51,699 bases of DNA from Armatimonadota bacterium (GCA_016235455.1 JACRKZ010000107.1:1-51699), one strand, 5' to 3'. Positions 7,662 to 15,610 are shown, counted from the first letter of the stretch. Notes: generated from the letters alone by a model not told the origin. Made by a program: numbers and translations.

Positions 7662-8443
7662 TCTGAGCGATCGTCGCCCAGCGGATGGCCCATGGCCAGA
7701 AACAGGCCGTGCAGGATCATCCACGGATGAGGCGGGCCGCCGGGCACGTAGACGTCCACGGGCAGCACGGCGTCGACGCCGTTGGCCTCGGCGTAGCCGC
7801 CGGCGTGGATGCCGCCGGAGATGGCCGCGCAGCCCAGCGCGATCACCAGTCGCGGTTCGGCCATGGCGGCGTGGCAGCGGCGCAGCGGCTCGGCCATGGC
7901 GCGGCCCACGGGGCCGGTGACCAGGAGCGCGTCGGCATGGCGTGGCGAGGCCACGAAGTGCAGGCCGAAGCGGAAGCAGTCGTAGATCGGATTGCAGGCC
8001 GCCTGGATCTCCATGTCGGCCGCGTTGTCGCCGGTGGACACCTCACGGATATGCAGCGACCGCGCGAATGGCCGGCGCCGTGGCGCGGCCGGAGTGGGCC
8101 GGTCCAGCGGGCGGTTGGAGTGCAGCAGTTCGGCCCGCGTGCGTACCGCAACGCGCGTGTTCCGGTCGGCGACCAGCGTGGACGTGGGGCAGCCGTCGGT
8201 ACAGGCGCGACAGGCCAGGCAGCGGCCGCGGTCGACGGTCACGGTCGGGTCGCTGTTCGCCTCGGGCAGCACCGTGACCGCCGAGGTAGGGCAGGCATCG
8301 AGGCAGGCGCGGCAGCCGTCCGCCGCGGCGCAGGGCTGGTCGGAGACCGTGGCCAGCGTCAGCGCATGGTCGGCCAGGTCGGGCAGCATATCGCTCGTGG
8401 TGTGGCGCTTGGTGTGCAGCAGGCCGAGCAGTGTGTTGATCAT
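7628..8443 (-). CDS. Ferredoxin / NuoB-like fusion subunit of the Ehr-type complex (HyfH-HyfI-like)
   Basis: Fused electron-transfer subunit, 271 residues, last gene of the hyf-type operon. The N-terminal part (about 30-90) has two 4Fe-4S binding sites: CAAADGCRACLDACP, with an unusual five-residue first gap, and canonical CLACRACTDGCP. The C-terminal part (about 125-255) is a NuoB/HycG-like small subunit, recognisable from PIYDCFRFG, SPRHADALLVTGP and VDVYVPGGPP. The CxxC that opens the proximal cluster site in HycG (CNGCE) reads DNAAD at residues 139-143. The cysteine of PGCPP is Gly236. The only cysteine near the middle ligand position is Cys205 in LGCAAISGG, one residue away from the usual place. 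The proximal cluster is therefore probably missing or altered. The last 11 residues are encoded by a dispersed inverted repeat. Confidence 0.82.
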   Translation of the reverse strand: MINTLLGLLHTKRHTTSDMLPDLADHALTLATVSDQPCAAADGCRACLDACPTSAVTVLPEANSDPTVTVDRGRCLACRACTDGCPTSTLVADRNTRVAVRTRAELLHSNRPLDRPTPAAPRRRPFARSLHIREVSTGDNAADMEIQAACNPIYDCFRFGLHFVASPRHADALLVTGPVGRAMAEPLRRCHAAMAEPRLVIALGCAAISGGIHAGGYAEANGVDAVLPVDVYVPGGPPHPWMILHGLFLAMGHPLGDDRSDPQITQITQMS

Positions 8444-8467
8444 GACAGCCTCATATCAGATTGCTCT

Positions 8468-8537
8468 CTGAGATCCACAGATTACGCAGATTACACAGAT
8501 GGACAGATCGGGCATCTGTGCAATCTGTGGATCTCAG
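8468..8537. repeat. Inverted repeat, ATTACGCAG family, copy 2 (inside the hyf-type operon)
   Basis: Outer arms CTGAGATCCACAGATT (8468-8483) and AATCTGTGGATCTCAG (8522-8537) pair perfectly, and pairing continues inward. Compared with copy 1, one roughly 9-base unit is missing from the right arm. The element fills most of the 114 bp gap between hyfG and the ferredoxin/NuoB-like gene, the only wide gap in an otherwise overlapping operon. It may slow, process or attenuate the transcript. Confidence 0.85.
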
Positions 8538-8557
8538 GGGCTCGATGGCATTGGACC

Positions 8558-10066
8558 TCACAAGTCGTTGCCGCTATAGGACAGGCCGAAGCTCTTGTTG
8601 CAGAGCGGGAAGTCGCTGACCACTTCGCCGCGCGCGGCCACGGCCAAGCCGGTCCAGTTGTTGAAGCTGGGGTCCTTCACCGCATAGCGCAGGATCTGTC
8701 CCTGGTCGCCGGTGAGGACCAGGTGCACCAGCTCGCCGCGCCAGGCCTCGACGAGGCCGCAGGCCCAGCGGTCGGCCGGCAGTCGGTCGGGCAGGTCGAC
8801 ACGGGTCGGCGCGTCGGGGTTGTGCTGGGCCAGCAGGCGCCGCAGCAAGGTCAGGCTGGCACGGATCTCGGCGCAACGCACCGTGCAGCGGGCCAGCACA
8901 TCGCCGTCGCCGCCGCGCGCGGGCTGCCAGCCGAGGTCCGCATAGGGCGGCTGGCTTAGCGCGGAGCGCACATCGTAGTCGAGGCCCGCGGCGCGGCCGG
9001 CGGGCCCCACCAGGCCGATCTCGTCGGCGATGGGCCGCGGCACCACGCCGGTGCCGGCCATGCGTTCCAGCGCGCCGGAGTTGTCCAGCAGCAGCGGCTC
9101 GGCGCGCTCGAAGCCGTCGATGAGCTGCGTCACGCAGTGTTCGGCGCCCTCGCGCTGGTCGCCCGGCAGCGGTCGCGCCAGGCCGCCGGGCACGATGGCG
9201 TGGGCCTGGTAGCGGCTGCCGCACAGCCACTCGCTGAGGATCTGCGCGCGTGGCCTAAGCAACGAGAAGGCCGTGGCGCCCGCGGCGAATCCCGTGTCGG
9301 CGCAGTAGCCGATCAGATCACCCAGGTGGCAGGCCACGCGTTCGCATTCCAGCAGTGCCGCGCGCAGAGCCACCGCGGCCGGCGGCGGCTCGATGTCCAG
9401 CAGGCTCTCGACCGCCAGCGCATGGGCCAGGGCGTTGCCCGCCGCGGTGTCGCTGGAAATGGTCGACACGACATGGTGCGCCTGACGCCAGGGCGTACGC
9501 GCCAACTGCTCTTCGAGCCCCCGGTGCTGGTAGCCGAGGCGGATCTCCAGGTGCTGAATGACCTCGCCATGGCAACTGAACCGGAAGTGGCCCGGCTCGA
9601 TGATGCCGGCATGGATGGGGCCGACGGGGATCTCATAGACGCCCTCGCCACCGACTTCGAGGAAGCGGTAGCGCGTGGCCTCACCGGTCTCCGCGGCGCC
9701 GTCGCAGGGCGTGGGTCGCAGCGGGTGCAGGTGAGCCGGCCAGGCTTCGTGCAGCAGCAGCGGGTTCGGCCGGGCCTGGTCGGCCGGGCGCAGGCCAAAG
9801 AAGTCGTAGAGTGCGCGTTTGGCCCAGTGCGCCTGGGGCACCAGCCGGGTCAGCGGCGGCAGCGTGTCGTCGTCCAGCGGCGTGCGCCACAGCGCGGGTC
9901 GCAGCTGGCCGGCGGCCTGGCCGTCGGGGCTCAGCACCAGGGCGGCCAGCGCCAGCCTGGACTGGCCATCGTCGGCGGCGGTCAACAGCGCCAGCCGGCC
10001 GCCGCGCTCGATGAGCGCCTTGAGTTGCGGGGCCAGGTCGGCCCGGCTCACGGTGGTCGGCGTCAT
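8558..10066 (-). CDS. hyfG: NuoC-NuoD-like large subunit of the Ehr-type complex (HyfG-like), without NiFe ligands
   Basis: Fused NuoC and NuoD homologue of 502 residues, equivalent to the catalytic subunit of group 4 hydrogenases. The start at 10066 overlaps the stop of hyfF by ATGA, which rules out the longer upstream frame. The NuoC-like part (about 1-130) includes HWAKRALYDFFGLRP. The NuoD-like part begins near GEGVYEIPVGPIHAG and has GYQHRGLEEQL. Where hydrogenases carry RxCGxC the sequence reads STISSDTAAGNA (near residue 203), and the C-terminal DPCxxC site reads DFPLCNKSFGLSYSG. No CxxC exists anywhere in the protein. This is the hallmark of Ehr-type complexes, which are related to hydrogenase 4 but cannot hold the NiFe centre. 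The reaction is unknown. Confidence 0.88.
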   Translation of the reverse strand: MTPTTVSRADLAPQLKALIERGGRLALLTAADDGQSRLALAALVLSPDGQAAGQLRPALWRTPLDDDTLPPLTRLVPQAHWAKRALYDFFGLRPADQARPNPLLLHEAWPAHLHPLRPTPCDGAAETGEATRYRFLEVGGEGVYEIPVGPIHAGIIEPGHFRFSCHGEVIQHLEIRLGYQHRGLEEQLARTPWRQAHHVVSTISSDTAAGNALAHALAVESLLDIEPPPAAVALRAALLECERVACHLGDLIGYCADTGFAAGATAFSLLRPRAQILSEWLCGSRYQAHAIVPGGLARPLPGDQREGAEHCVTQLIDGFERAEPLLLDNSGALERMAGTGVVPRPIADEIGLVGPAGRAAGLDYDVRSALSQPPYADLGWQPARGGDGDVLARCTVRCAEIRASLTLLRRLLAQHNPDAPTRVDLPDRLPADRWACGLVEAWRGELVHLVLTGDQGQILRYAVKDPSFNNWTGLAVAARGEVVSDFPLCNKSFGLSYSGNDL

Positions 10067-11511
10067 TGGCCCACTCCCTGCGCAATGGCCAGCAGGCCCG
10101 GCGACAGCGCGACGCCCAGCGCCACCAGGCCCGCCAGCAGCGCGGTCGGCACCAGCCAACGGCTGGCATCGTGGGCCGGCGGGTCCAGGTCGGCCGGCGG
10201 TTCGCCGAGCAACAGGCCAGCCAGATGGATGGCCAGCGCCACAAACGCGACGGCCAGCGCCAGGCTGAGCACGACCACCACCAGCGCATGGCCCGTGTCA
10301 GCTGCCTGGCTGAGGATGTGCCACTCAGCCAGGAAGTTGCCGAACAGCGGCGTGCCGGCCACCGCGGCGACGGCCAGGGCCAGCAGCAGCGCCTCGCGTG
10401 GCCGCCGCTGCGCCAGGCCGCGCACGCGGTCCAGTGCCTTGGTGCCGTAGTCCTGCAGCACGTTGCCGGCGAGCAGGAACAGCGCCACCTTGGCCAGACT
10501 GTGACACAGGGCTTGCAGCGCCAGGCCCTGGCCGTCGAACAAGGCGATGGCGGTGGCCATGATGCCCACGTTCTCCATGCTCGAGTAGGCCAACATGCGC
10601 TTGAGGTCGTGCTGGCGCAGCAGCATGAGGCTGGCGGCGACCACCGTGGCCAGCGCGAGAGGCAACAACGTCATGGCCACGAAGCGCTGCTGGCCGGCGG
10701 CCTGCAGGATGCTCGCGGCGCGCCACAGGCCGATCAGCGCGCAGTTGAGCAGCGCGCCCGAGAGCATGGCGCTGGCTGGCGCGGGCGCCTCGCTGTGGGC
10801 GTCGGGCAACCAGGTGTGCAGCGGATAGAGCCCGGCCTTGGTGCCATAGCCCAGCAGCACGAACAGGAAGCCCAGCCGCAGCAGCCTGACCGGCAGCAGT
10901 GCCGCGTGGTCGGCCAGCACCGCGACCGACAAGCTGCCCTCGGGCAGCGCGCCGACCTGCTGTGAAGCGGCGAACAGCAGCGCCGTGCCGAAGAAGGCGA
11001 AGGCGATGCCCACGCTGCAGATGATCAGGTACTTCCAGGTGGCTTCGAGCGAGGTGCGCGAGCGGTGGTAGTAGACCAGCGGCGCCGAGCAGACGGTGGT
11101 GGCCTCGATGCTGATCCACAACAGACCGAGGTTGTCCGCGCAGCAGACCAGGCACATGGAGGCGCAGAACAGCGCGGTGAACCCGTAGTACTGGCGCACG
11201 GCACGCGGTGTGGGCGGATGCGGGCCGGCCAGCTCGCGGTCGAAGAAGCCGACCGCGTGAGTCAGCGCCGCGGCCACGACGATCAACGTGAGCAGCAGGA
11301 ACCAGGCCGCAAGCGAGTCCAAGCGGCAGACACCATCCGGCTCGGGCGCGCCACCGGCCAACAGGCGCGGCACGGCCACCACGGTGGCCAGCGCCAGATG
11401 CGCCCAGGCCAGCACGGCGGCGCGGCGCGTGAGCTGCGCGATGGTCGGTTGGCTCGCGGCCAGGGCCAGCGTCAGCAGCGGCACGAGCAGCAGGATCACG
11501 GCGAGGATCAT
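10063..11511 (-). CDS. hyfF: Antiporter-like membrane subunit HyfF
   Basis: Multi-pass NuoL/M/N-type proton- or cation-translocating subunit, 482 residues with about 13 hydrophobic segments. The key charged residues of the family are present: Glu136 in LLWISIEATTVCS, and Lys225 in GYGTKAGLYPLHTWLP, followed by DAHSEAPAPASAMLSG. It begins 4 bases after the stop of hyfE and its own stop overlaps the start of hyfG (ATGA), indicating translational coupling. It should sit in the cytoplasmic membrane next to HyfB and carry ions as the peripheral arm turns over. Confidence 0.92.
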   Translation of the reverse strand: MILAVILLLVPLLTLALAASQPTIAQLTRRAAVLAWAHLALATVVAVPRLLAGGAPEPDGVCRLDSLAAWFLLLTLIVVAAALTHAVGFFDRELAGPHPPTPRAVRQYYGFTALFCASMCLVCCADNLGLLWISIEATTVCSAPLVYYHRSRTSLEATWKYLIICSVGIAFAFFGTALLFAASQQVGALPEGSLSVAVLADHAALLPVRLLRLGFLFVLLGYGTKAGLYPLHTWLPDAHSEAPAPASAMLSGALLNCALIGLWRAASILQAAGQQRFVAMTLLPLALATVVAASLMLLRQHDLKRMLAYSSMENVGIMATAIALFDGQGLALQALCHSLAKVALFLLAGNVLQDYGTKALDRVRGLAQRRPREALLLALAVAAVAGTPLFGNFLAEWHILSQAADTGHALVVVVLSLALAVAFVALAIHLAGLLLGEPPADLDPPAHDASRWLVPTALLAGLVALGVALSPGLLAIAQGVGQ

Positions 11512-11515
11512 GGGG

Positions 11516-12136
11516 TCAGTCCCGGAGCGAGTCGAGCGCGGTCACGTCGATGTGCTCGAAGCGGTCGTTGATGCGGAAGGCCAGCAGCCCGGCCAGCATG
11601 GCCACGGCCAGCAGCTCGAGCAGAACGCCCAACTCGACCAGCAGAGGCATGGAGCGCGGCTGGGCGATGGTGTAGTAGAAGATGCCGTTCTCCAGCACCA
11701 GGAAACCGATGATCTGGCTGACTGCCATGCGGCGCGAGATCATCAGGATCATGCCGATGAGCAGCAGCGCCAGTGCCGGCAGGTCGGCGACGCGCAGGGC
11801 ATCGTGCATGGGCCGCAGCAGCAGCAGCGCGGACAGCACACCGACGGTCAGCAGCAGCAGCAGCGGCGGCGCGATGAACAGGCCCTCGTCCCGCCGGCAG
11901 CCGATGTGCCGCGTCAGGTGCAGCAGGTAGGTCGGCACGGCCAGGCCCTTGAGCAGCGCCGACACCAGGCCGACGACGATCAACGCCAGCTCGCCGTGCT
12001 GCCAGCCGATGCTCACCGCCGCCGCGTCCAGCGCCAGGGTCTGGACACCATAGACCACCAGCTTCGTGCGCAGGTTCGTCAGGCCGACCATCCACAGTCC
12101 GGTCAGCACCAGGAACGCGGCCATCGTTTCAGACAT
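11516..12136 (-). CDS. hyfE: Membrane subunit HyfE (NuoK/MnhC-like)
   Basis: Membrane protein of 206 residues with about six transmembrane segments, matching HyfE of hydrogenase-4-type complexes in size and in sequences such as LKGLAVPTYLLH and SQIIGFLVLENGIFYY, the latter carrying the buried glutamate typical of NuoK-like subunits. The start at 12136 (MSETMAAFLV) lies 8 bases inside the end of hyfC, so the two genes overlap. A longer frame would run backwards through a palindromic repeat and is rejected. Confidence 0.9.
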   Translation of the reverse strand: MSETMAAFLVLTGLWMVGLTNLRTKLVVYGVQTLALDAAAVSIGWQHGELALIVVGLVSALLKGLAVPTYLLHLTRHIGCRRDEGLFIAPPLLLLLTVGVLSALLLLRPMHDALRVADLPALALLLIGMILMISRRMAVSQIIGFLVLENGIFYYTIAQPRSMPLLVELGVLLELLAVAMLAGLLAFRINDRFEHIDVTALDSLRD

Positions 12137-13214
12137 GCTCAGCACCTGACCTTGGGGCGAATAGCACGGCCCGTGCCGGACCGCCACGCTCCAGCGTGGC
12201 ATCGGGTCGGAGACCCGACCGTTGCGGCGGGATCGCGGTTGTCTCGTCCGACGGCTGCGCCGACGGCCGATGCCATGCTGGAGCATGGCGGTCCGGCGCA
12301 GGCGACGGTGCCTCGCTTTTGAGCGCGACAATCAGGCAGGCCATGGTGGCCGCCGTCAGGCCGAAGGCCATGAGCGCGGGGATGCGCCGCCAGCGCAGTC
12401 GCACCATGACCGTCTCGATGAAGGCCACCACCGCGCAGGCGCCGACGATCAGTGCCAGGCTGGTCGCATGCGCCGCCCAGGGCGCCAGGGCCGGCGTTCC
12501 CATCAGCAGCACCTGGGCCAGCAGGCCGAACAGCACGGCCAGCTTGATGCCCGCGCCCAGCTCCACCAGCGCCAGATTGCGTCCGGAGTTCTCCAGGATG
12601 AGCGCCTCGTGGATCATCGTCAGTTCGAGGTGCGTGGTCGGGTCGTCGACGGGCATGCGCGCCAGTTCCGCGGTGATCGACAGCCACAGCGCGGTGCCGA
12701 CCAGCGGCAGCAGTGTGCCCAGCTCGGCGCCGGGCCGCGAGGCGAAGAGCACCGCCAGGTCCGACGAGCCGGCCTGCACGGCCAGCGCGGCCAGCGCCAA
12801 CACCAGCGCCGGCTCGGCCAGCACGCCGACCGCCGCCTCGCGGCTGGCGCCCAGCGCGCCGAACGTCGTGCCGGGGTCGAGCGCGGCGAGCGACATGGCG
12901 AACTTGCCCAGCGCCAGCAGGTAGACCAGCAGGAACACATCACCATGCAGCGGCGCCGGCAAGCCCAGCCAGGGCACCGACAGCGCGCAGACCAGCACGC
13001 AGCCCAACGCCACCGACGGCGCGGCGGCAAAGACCCAGGTGGTCGTCTCGCTGATCGTCTCGCCCTTGCGCGCCAGCTTGGCCAGGTCGCGGTAGACCTG
13101 CCACACGGGCGGGCCCTGTCGACCTTGCAAGCGCGACTTGAGCTTGCGCAACAGACCGATCAGCAGCGGCGGCAGCAGCAGCGTATAGGCCAGATAGAGT
13201 GCCCAGCCGATCAT
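12129..13214 (-). CDS. hyfC: NuoH-like membrane subunit HyfC with a repeat-encoded C-terminal tail
   Basis: Subunit that joins the membrane and peripheral arms, 361 residues. The start at 13214 overlaps the hyfB stop by ATGA. It has about eight transmembrane segments and NuoH-like signatures: GRQGPPVWQVYRDLAKL near the N-terminus and MPVDDPTTHLELTMIHEA in the middle, the latter with the conserved acidic residues. The normal core ends near ALKSEAPSP, about residue 305. The remaining 55 or so residues (DRHAPAWHRP... to GAEHV) are hydrophilic, unlike any NuoH tail, and are encoded by a 123 bp palindromic repeat at 12175-12297 plus flanking bases. The hyfE start still lies at the extreme end of the gene, so coupling is preserved. 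Confidence 0.9.
   Translation of the reverse strand: MIGWALYLAYTLLLPPLLIGLLRKLKSRLQGRQGPPVWQVYRDLAKLARKGETISETTTWVFAAAPSVALGCVLVCALSVPWLGLPAPLHGDVFLLVYLLALGKFAMSLAALDPGTTFGALGASREAAVGVLAEPALVLALAALAVQAGSSDLAVLFASRPGAELGTLLPLVGTALWLSITAELARMPVDDPTTHLELTMIHEALILENSGRNLALVELGAGIKLAVLFGLLAQVLLMGTPALAPWAAHATSLALIVGACAVVAFIETVMVRLRWRRIPALMAFGLTAATMACLIVALKSEAPSPAPDRHAPAWHRPSAQPSDETTAIPPQRSGLRPDATLERGGPARAVLFAPRSGAEHV
12175..12297. repeat. 123 bp nested palindromic repeat inside the 3' end of hyfC
   Basis: Outer arms 12175-12205 and 12267-12297 pair at 29 of 31 positions. Each arm carries its own small hairpin: GCCACGCTCCAGCGTGGC on the left and GCCATGCTGGAGCATGGC on the right. The two differences between the arms are paired changes that keep each small hairpin intact. 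Between the arms lies another hairpin, TCGGGTC-GGA-GACCCGA (12202-12218). The element is in frame within hyfC. Confidence 0.88.
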
Positions 13215-15184
13215 GGCACCATCCTTCCCACGACCAGCAGCAGCAACAGCACGACCAGCATGGCGGTCAGGTAGGCATGGATGCTGCCCGCCTGACACCG
13301 CGCGATCCAGCGGCCACAGCGGTCGATGAACTGCACCGCGGGCCGGTAGACGTGCGCCCCGAGGATCGGGTCGGTGCTGGGCACCACGGTGATGCGCCGG
13401 GGGAACAGGTCGGCGCGGTCGCCCTCCACACGGCGGGTCACCGCGTAGCGCATCAGGTTGCCGAACAGCCGTAGCAACGGCTGGGCGAAGCTGCCGGCGG
13501 TAGCCTGCATGCGCGGGCCCAGGTCGCCAAAGCCGCACTCCCAGGTGATGTAGGTGCGCGACGGCTGCGCCAAGTCCGCGGTGCGTCGCAGGCACCAGGC
13601 CGCGGCCACCGTCAGCGCCAGCACCGCGGCCAGCGAGCCCATGGGCAGCGTCCATACCGTGGTCAGCGCGGCGGCGGCGGGCGCCAACGGCGCAACCACC
13701 GGCTCGAGCGCCGCCAACACCCAGGGCGCGCCCAGTCCAAGCAGCAGGCAGACCGCGGCCAGCCCAATCTGCGCGATGCGCATCCCGCGGCCGACCTCGA
13801 CGGCCTCGGCCATCTCCGCCGAGCGCGGTCGGCCCAGGAAGGCGATGCCCGTGGCTTTGACAAAGCAGGCTAACGCCAGCACGCCAGCCAACGCGATCCA
13901 GCCGACCAGCAGCATCGCCGCGAAGCGCGGCAGCGGCGCGGAGCCGCCAACGGCCAGCCCCAGCGCGCTCTGGTAGAGCAGCCACTCGCTGGCGAAGCCC
14001 GACAGCGGCGGCAGCGCGCAGATGGCCGCGCTGCCGGCCACGAAGCAGGCGAAGGTCGTCGGCAGGCGCCGGCCCAGACCGCTGAGCAGCCGCAGATCCC
14101 GCGTGCCCGTGGCCACATCCATCGCGCCGGCGGCCAGGAACAGCAGCGCCTTGACCACGGCGTGGCTGAGCACATGGAACAGCGCCGCCGCCAGCGCCAG
14201 CCGCGCGGCCACCGGCAGCCCCAGCCCGCTCGCGACCATGGCCAGGCCCACACCCACCAGGATCAGGCCGACATTCTCCACGGTGCAGTAGGCCAGCAAC
14301 CGCTTGAGATCATCCTGCAGCAGTGCGAATAGGACGCCCCAGAAGGCAGAGACAGCGCCCAGCACCAGCACCGTCACGCCCAGCGCGGGATGGCTGAACG
14401 CCGCCGGCAGCACAAACAGCCGGACCAGCGCATAGACCGCCACCTTGACCATCACGCCGCTCATCAGCGCCGACACCGGCGACGGCGCCGCGGGATGGGC
14501 AATGGGCAGCCACAGATGGAACGGCCACATGCCCGCCTTGACACCCAGGCCCAGCAGCACCAGCAGCCCCGGCCCTAGCGCCGCCGCGCCGCTCAGATGC
14601 CAGTCGGAAAACGTCCAACTGCCGCTCTGCGCATGGGCCCAGAGGAACCCGCCCATCAGCGCCGCCGTGCCCACGCGCGTGGCGCCCAGATAGACCAGCG
14701 CCGCCGACCGCACCGCCGGCGTGCGCCCGTCGGTGGCCACCAGCGCGAACGAACTGAGCGACATGACCTCCCAGGCCACGAGGAAGGTCGGCGCGTTGGC
14801 CGCCAGCACCACGCCGACCATGCTGACCAGCAGCAGGCCCAGGCTCGGCCAGTAGGCGCGGGTCTCGGCATGCCGCGTCAGATGCCGCAGGTAGCCCGGC
14901 TGATACGGCGCCGTGCCCGCCGCTACCAGCCCGATGACCGCAACGAACCAGCCCGCCAGGGGATCAAGCCGGAAAGCAAAGGGCGAACCGCCTAACGAGA
15001 ACGGCGCGGCCAGGTAGACGTCGCTCGGCGCCGCGGCCATCAGCAGCACGCCACCGATCAGTGCCGCGCACCCGCCGCTGAGCAGTAGGAGCGCTGAGCG
15101 CCGATGCGCCCGACCACCCGACAGCAGCAGACCCCAGGCGAGCACGGCACCCGCTACCAGCAGCGCTGGCAGGCCAAACGTCAC
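13211..15184 (-). CDS. hyfB: Antiporter-like membrane subunit HyfB (NuoL-like)
   Basis: Large proton-conducting membrane subunit, 657 residues with 14 or more hydrophobic segments. Functional residues of the NuoL/HyfB family are visible: Glu139 in FLVAWEVMSLSSF, Lys216 in GLGVKAGMWPFHLWLP, and Lys247 in SGVMVKVAVYALVR. The GTG start overlaps the stop of the upstream arsR-type gene by GTGA, and the stop overlaps the hyfC start by ATGA. The C-terminal part has ITWECGFGDLGPRMQATAGSF, a segment typical of HyfB-type proteins. Confidence 0.92.
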   Translation of the reverse strand: MTFGLPALLVAGAVLAWGLLLSGGRAHRRSALLLLSGGCAALIGGVLLMAAAPSDVYLAAPFSLGGSPFAFRLDPLAGWFVAVIGLVAAGTAPYQPGYLRHLTRHAETRAYWPSLGLLLVSMVGVVLAANAPTFLVAWEVMSLSSFALVATDGRTPAVRSAALVYLGATRVGTAALMGGFLWAHAQSGSWTFSDWHLSGAAALGPGLLVLLGLGVKAGMWPFHLWLPIAHPAAPSPVSALMSGVMVKVAVYALVRLFVLPAAFSHPALGVTVLVLGAVSAFWGVLFALLQDDLKRLLAYCTVENVGLILVGVGLAMVASGLGLPVAARLALAAALFHVLSHAVVKALLFLAAGAMDVATGTRDLRLLSGLGRRLPTTFACFVAGSAAICALPPLSGFASEWLLYQSALGLAVGGSAPLPRFAAMLLVGWIALAGVLALACFVKATGIAFLGRPRSAEMAEAVEVGRGMRIAQIGLAAVCLLLGLGAPWVLAALEPVVAPLAPAAAALTTVWTLPMGSLAAVLALTVAAAWCLRRTADLAQPSRTYITWECGFGDLGPRMQATAGSFAQPLLRLFGNLMRYAVTRRVEGDRADLFPRRITVVPSTDPILGAHVYRPAVQFIDRCGRWIARCQAGSIHAYLTAMLVVLLLLLVVGRMVP

Positions 15185-15546
15185 GGCAACACCTCCGGGT
15201 CCACGCCGGTCGGCGTGGCCGCCTCGGCCTGAATCGACAACAGGAGATCGCTGGCCTGGCTAAGTTGCTGCTCGAAGTAGGTGCGCAGCGAGGCCAGCAC
15301 GTCCAGCAGCAGCGGGCTGCGAATGGAGTAGAACACCTGGTTGCCCTCGCGGCGCGCCACCACGATGCTCTTGCCGCGCAGCACCGCCAGGTGCTGCGAC
15401 ACATTGGCCTGCTCCAGCCCCAGACGCACCATGATCGCGCCGGCGGTGATCTCACCGTCGCGCAACAACTCCACGATGGCGATCCGCGTGGGATGAGCCA
15501 ACGCGGAGAAGATCTCAGCTTTGAACCGGCGCAACGCGTCGTCCAT
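15181..15546 (-). CDS. ArsR-family transcriptional regulator leading the hyf-type operon
   Basis: Small winged-helix repressor of 121 residues. The start at 15546 (MDDALRRFKAEIF) follows GAGGGAC; a longer frame would run through the promoter palindromes. The DNA-binding region is ALAHPTRIAIVELLRDGEI followed by VRLGLEQANVSQHLAVLRG, with FYSI in the wing. The alpha-3 metal motif ELCVCDL is absent and the protein has no cysteine at all, so it is not a classic arsenic or zinc/cadmium sensor; the signal is unknown. Its stop overlaps the hyfB start by GTGA, so regulator and complex are co-translated, and autoregulation of the whole operon is likely. Confidence 0.9.
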   Translation of the reverse strand: MDDALRRFKAEIFSALAHPTRIAIVELLRDGEITAGAIMVRLGLEQANVSQHLAVLRGKSIVVARREGNQVFYSIRSPLLLDVLASLRTYFEQQLSQASDLLLSIQAEAATPTGVDPEVLP

Positions 15547-15572
15547 GAGAGCAGTCCCTCTATCTCGATTGC

Positions 15573-15610
15573 ATGATATCGCATACCGGTATATTCGCAA
15601 GTTCGAATAT
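15573..15610 (-). promoter_or_regulatory. Promoter with overlapping operator palindromes for arsR-hyfBCEFG
   Basis: In an AT-rich island the minus strand reads TTGCGA (15600-15595), a 16 bp gap and TATCAT (15578-15573), a fair sigma-70-type promoter with a short leader before the arsR start at 15546. Two perfect palindromes lie across it: ATACCGGTAT (15583-15592) and ATATTCG-N6-CGAATAT (15591-15610), placed where a bound ArsR-type dimer would block RNA polymerase. The same sites lie about 80 bp before the divergent methyltransferase gene. Confidence 0.6.

Noticed and set aside
7515..7724. N-terminal extension of the hydroxypyruvate-isomerase-like gene (MDDPARPVSG...)
   Set aside because: It translates the inverted repeat at 7586-7661; the start at 7514 has family-like sequence and an SD.
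7628..10066. Functional [NiFe] hydrogenase
   Set aside because: Neither NiFe CxxC pair is present in the large subunit and no maturation genes lie nearby.
12137..12331. N-terminal extension of hyfE
   Set aside because: It reads through the 123 bp palindrome inside hyfC; HyfE-like sequence begins at 12136.
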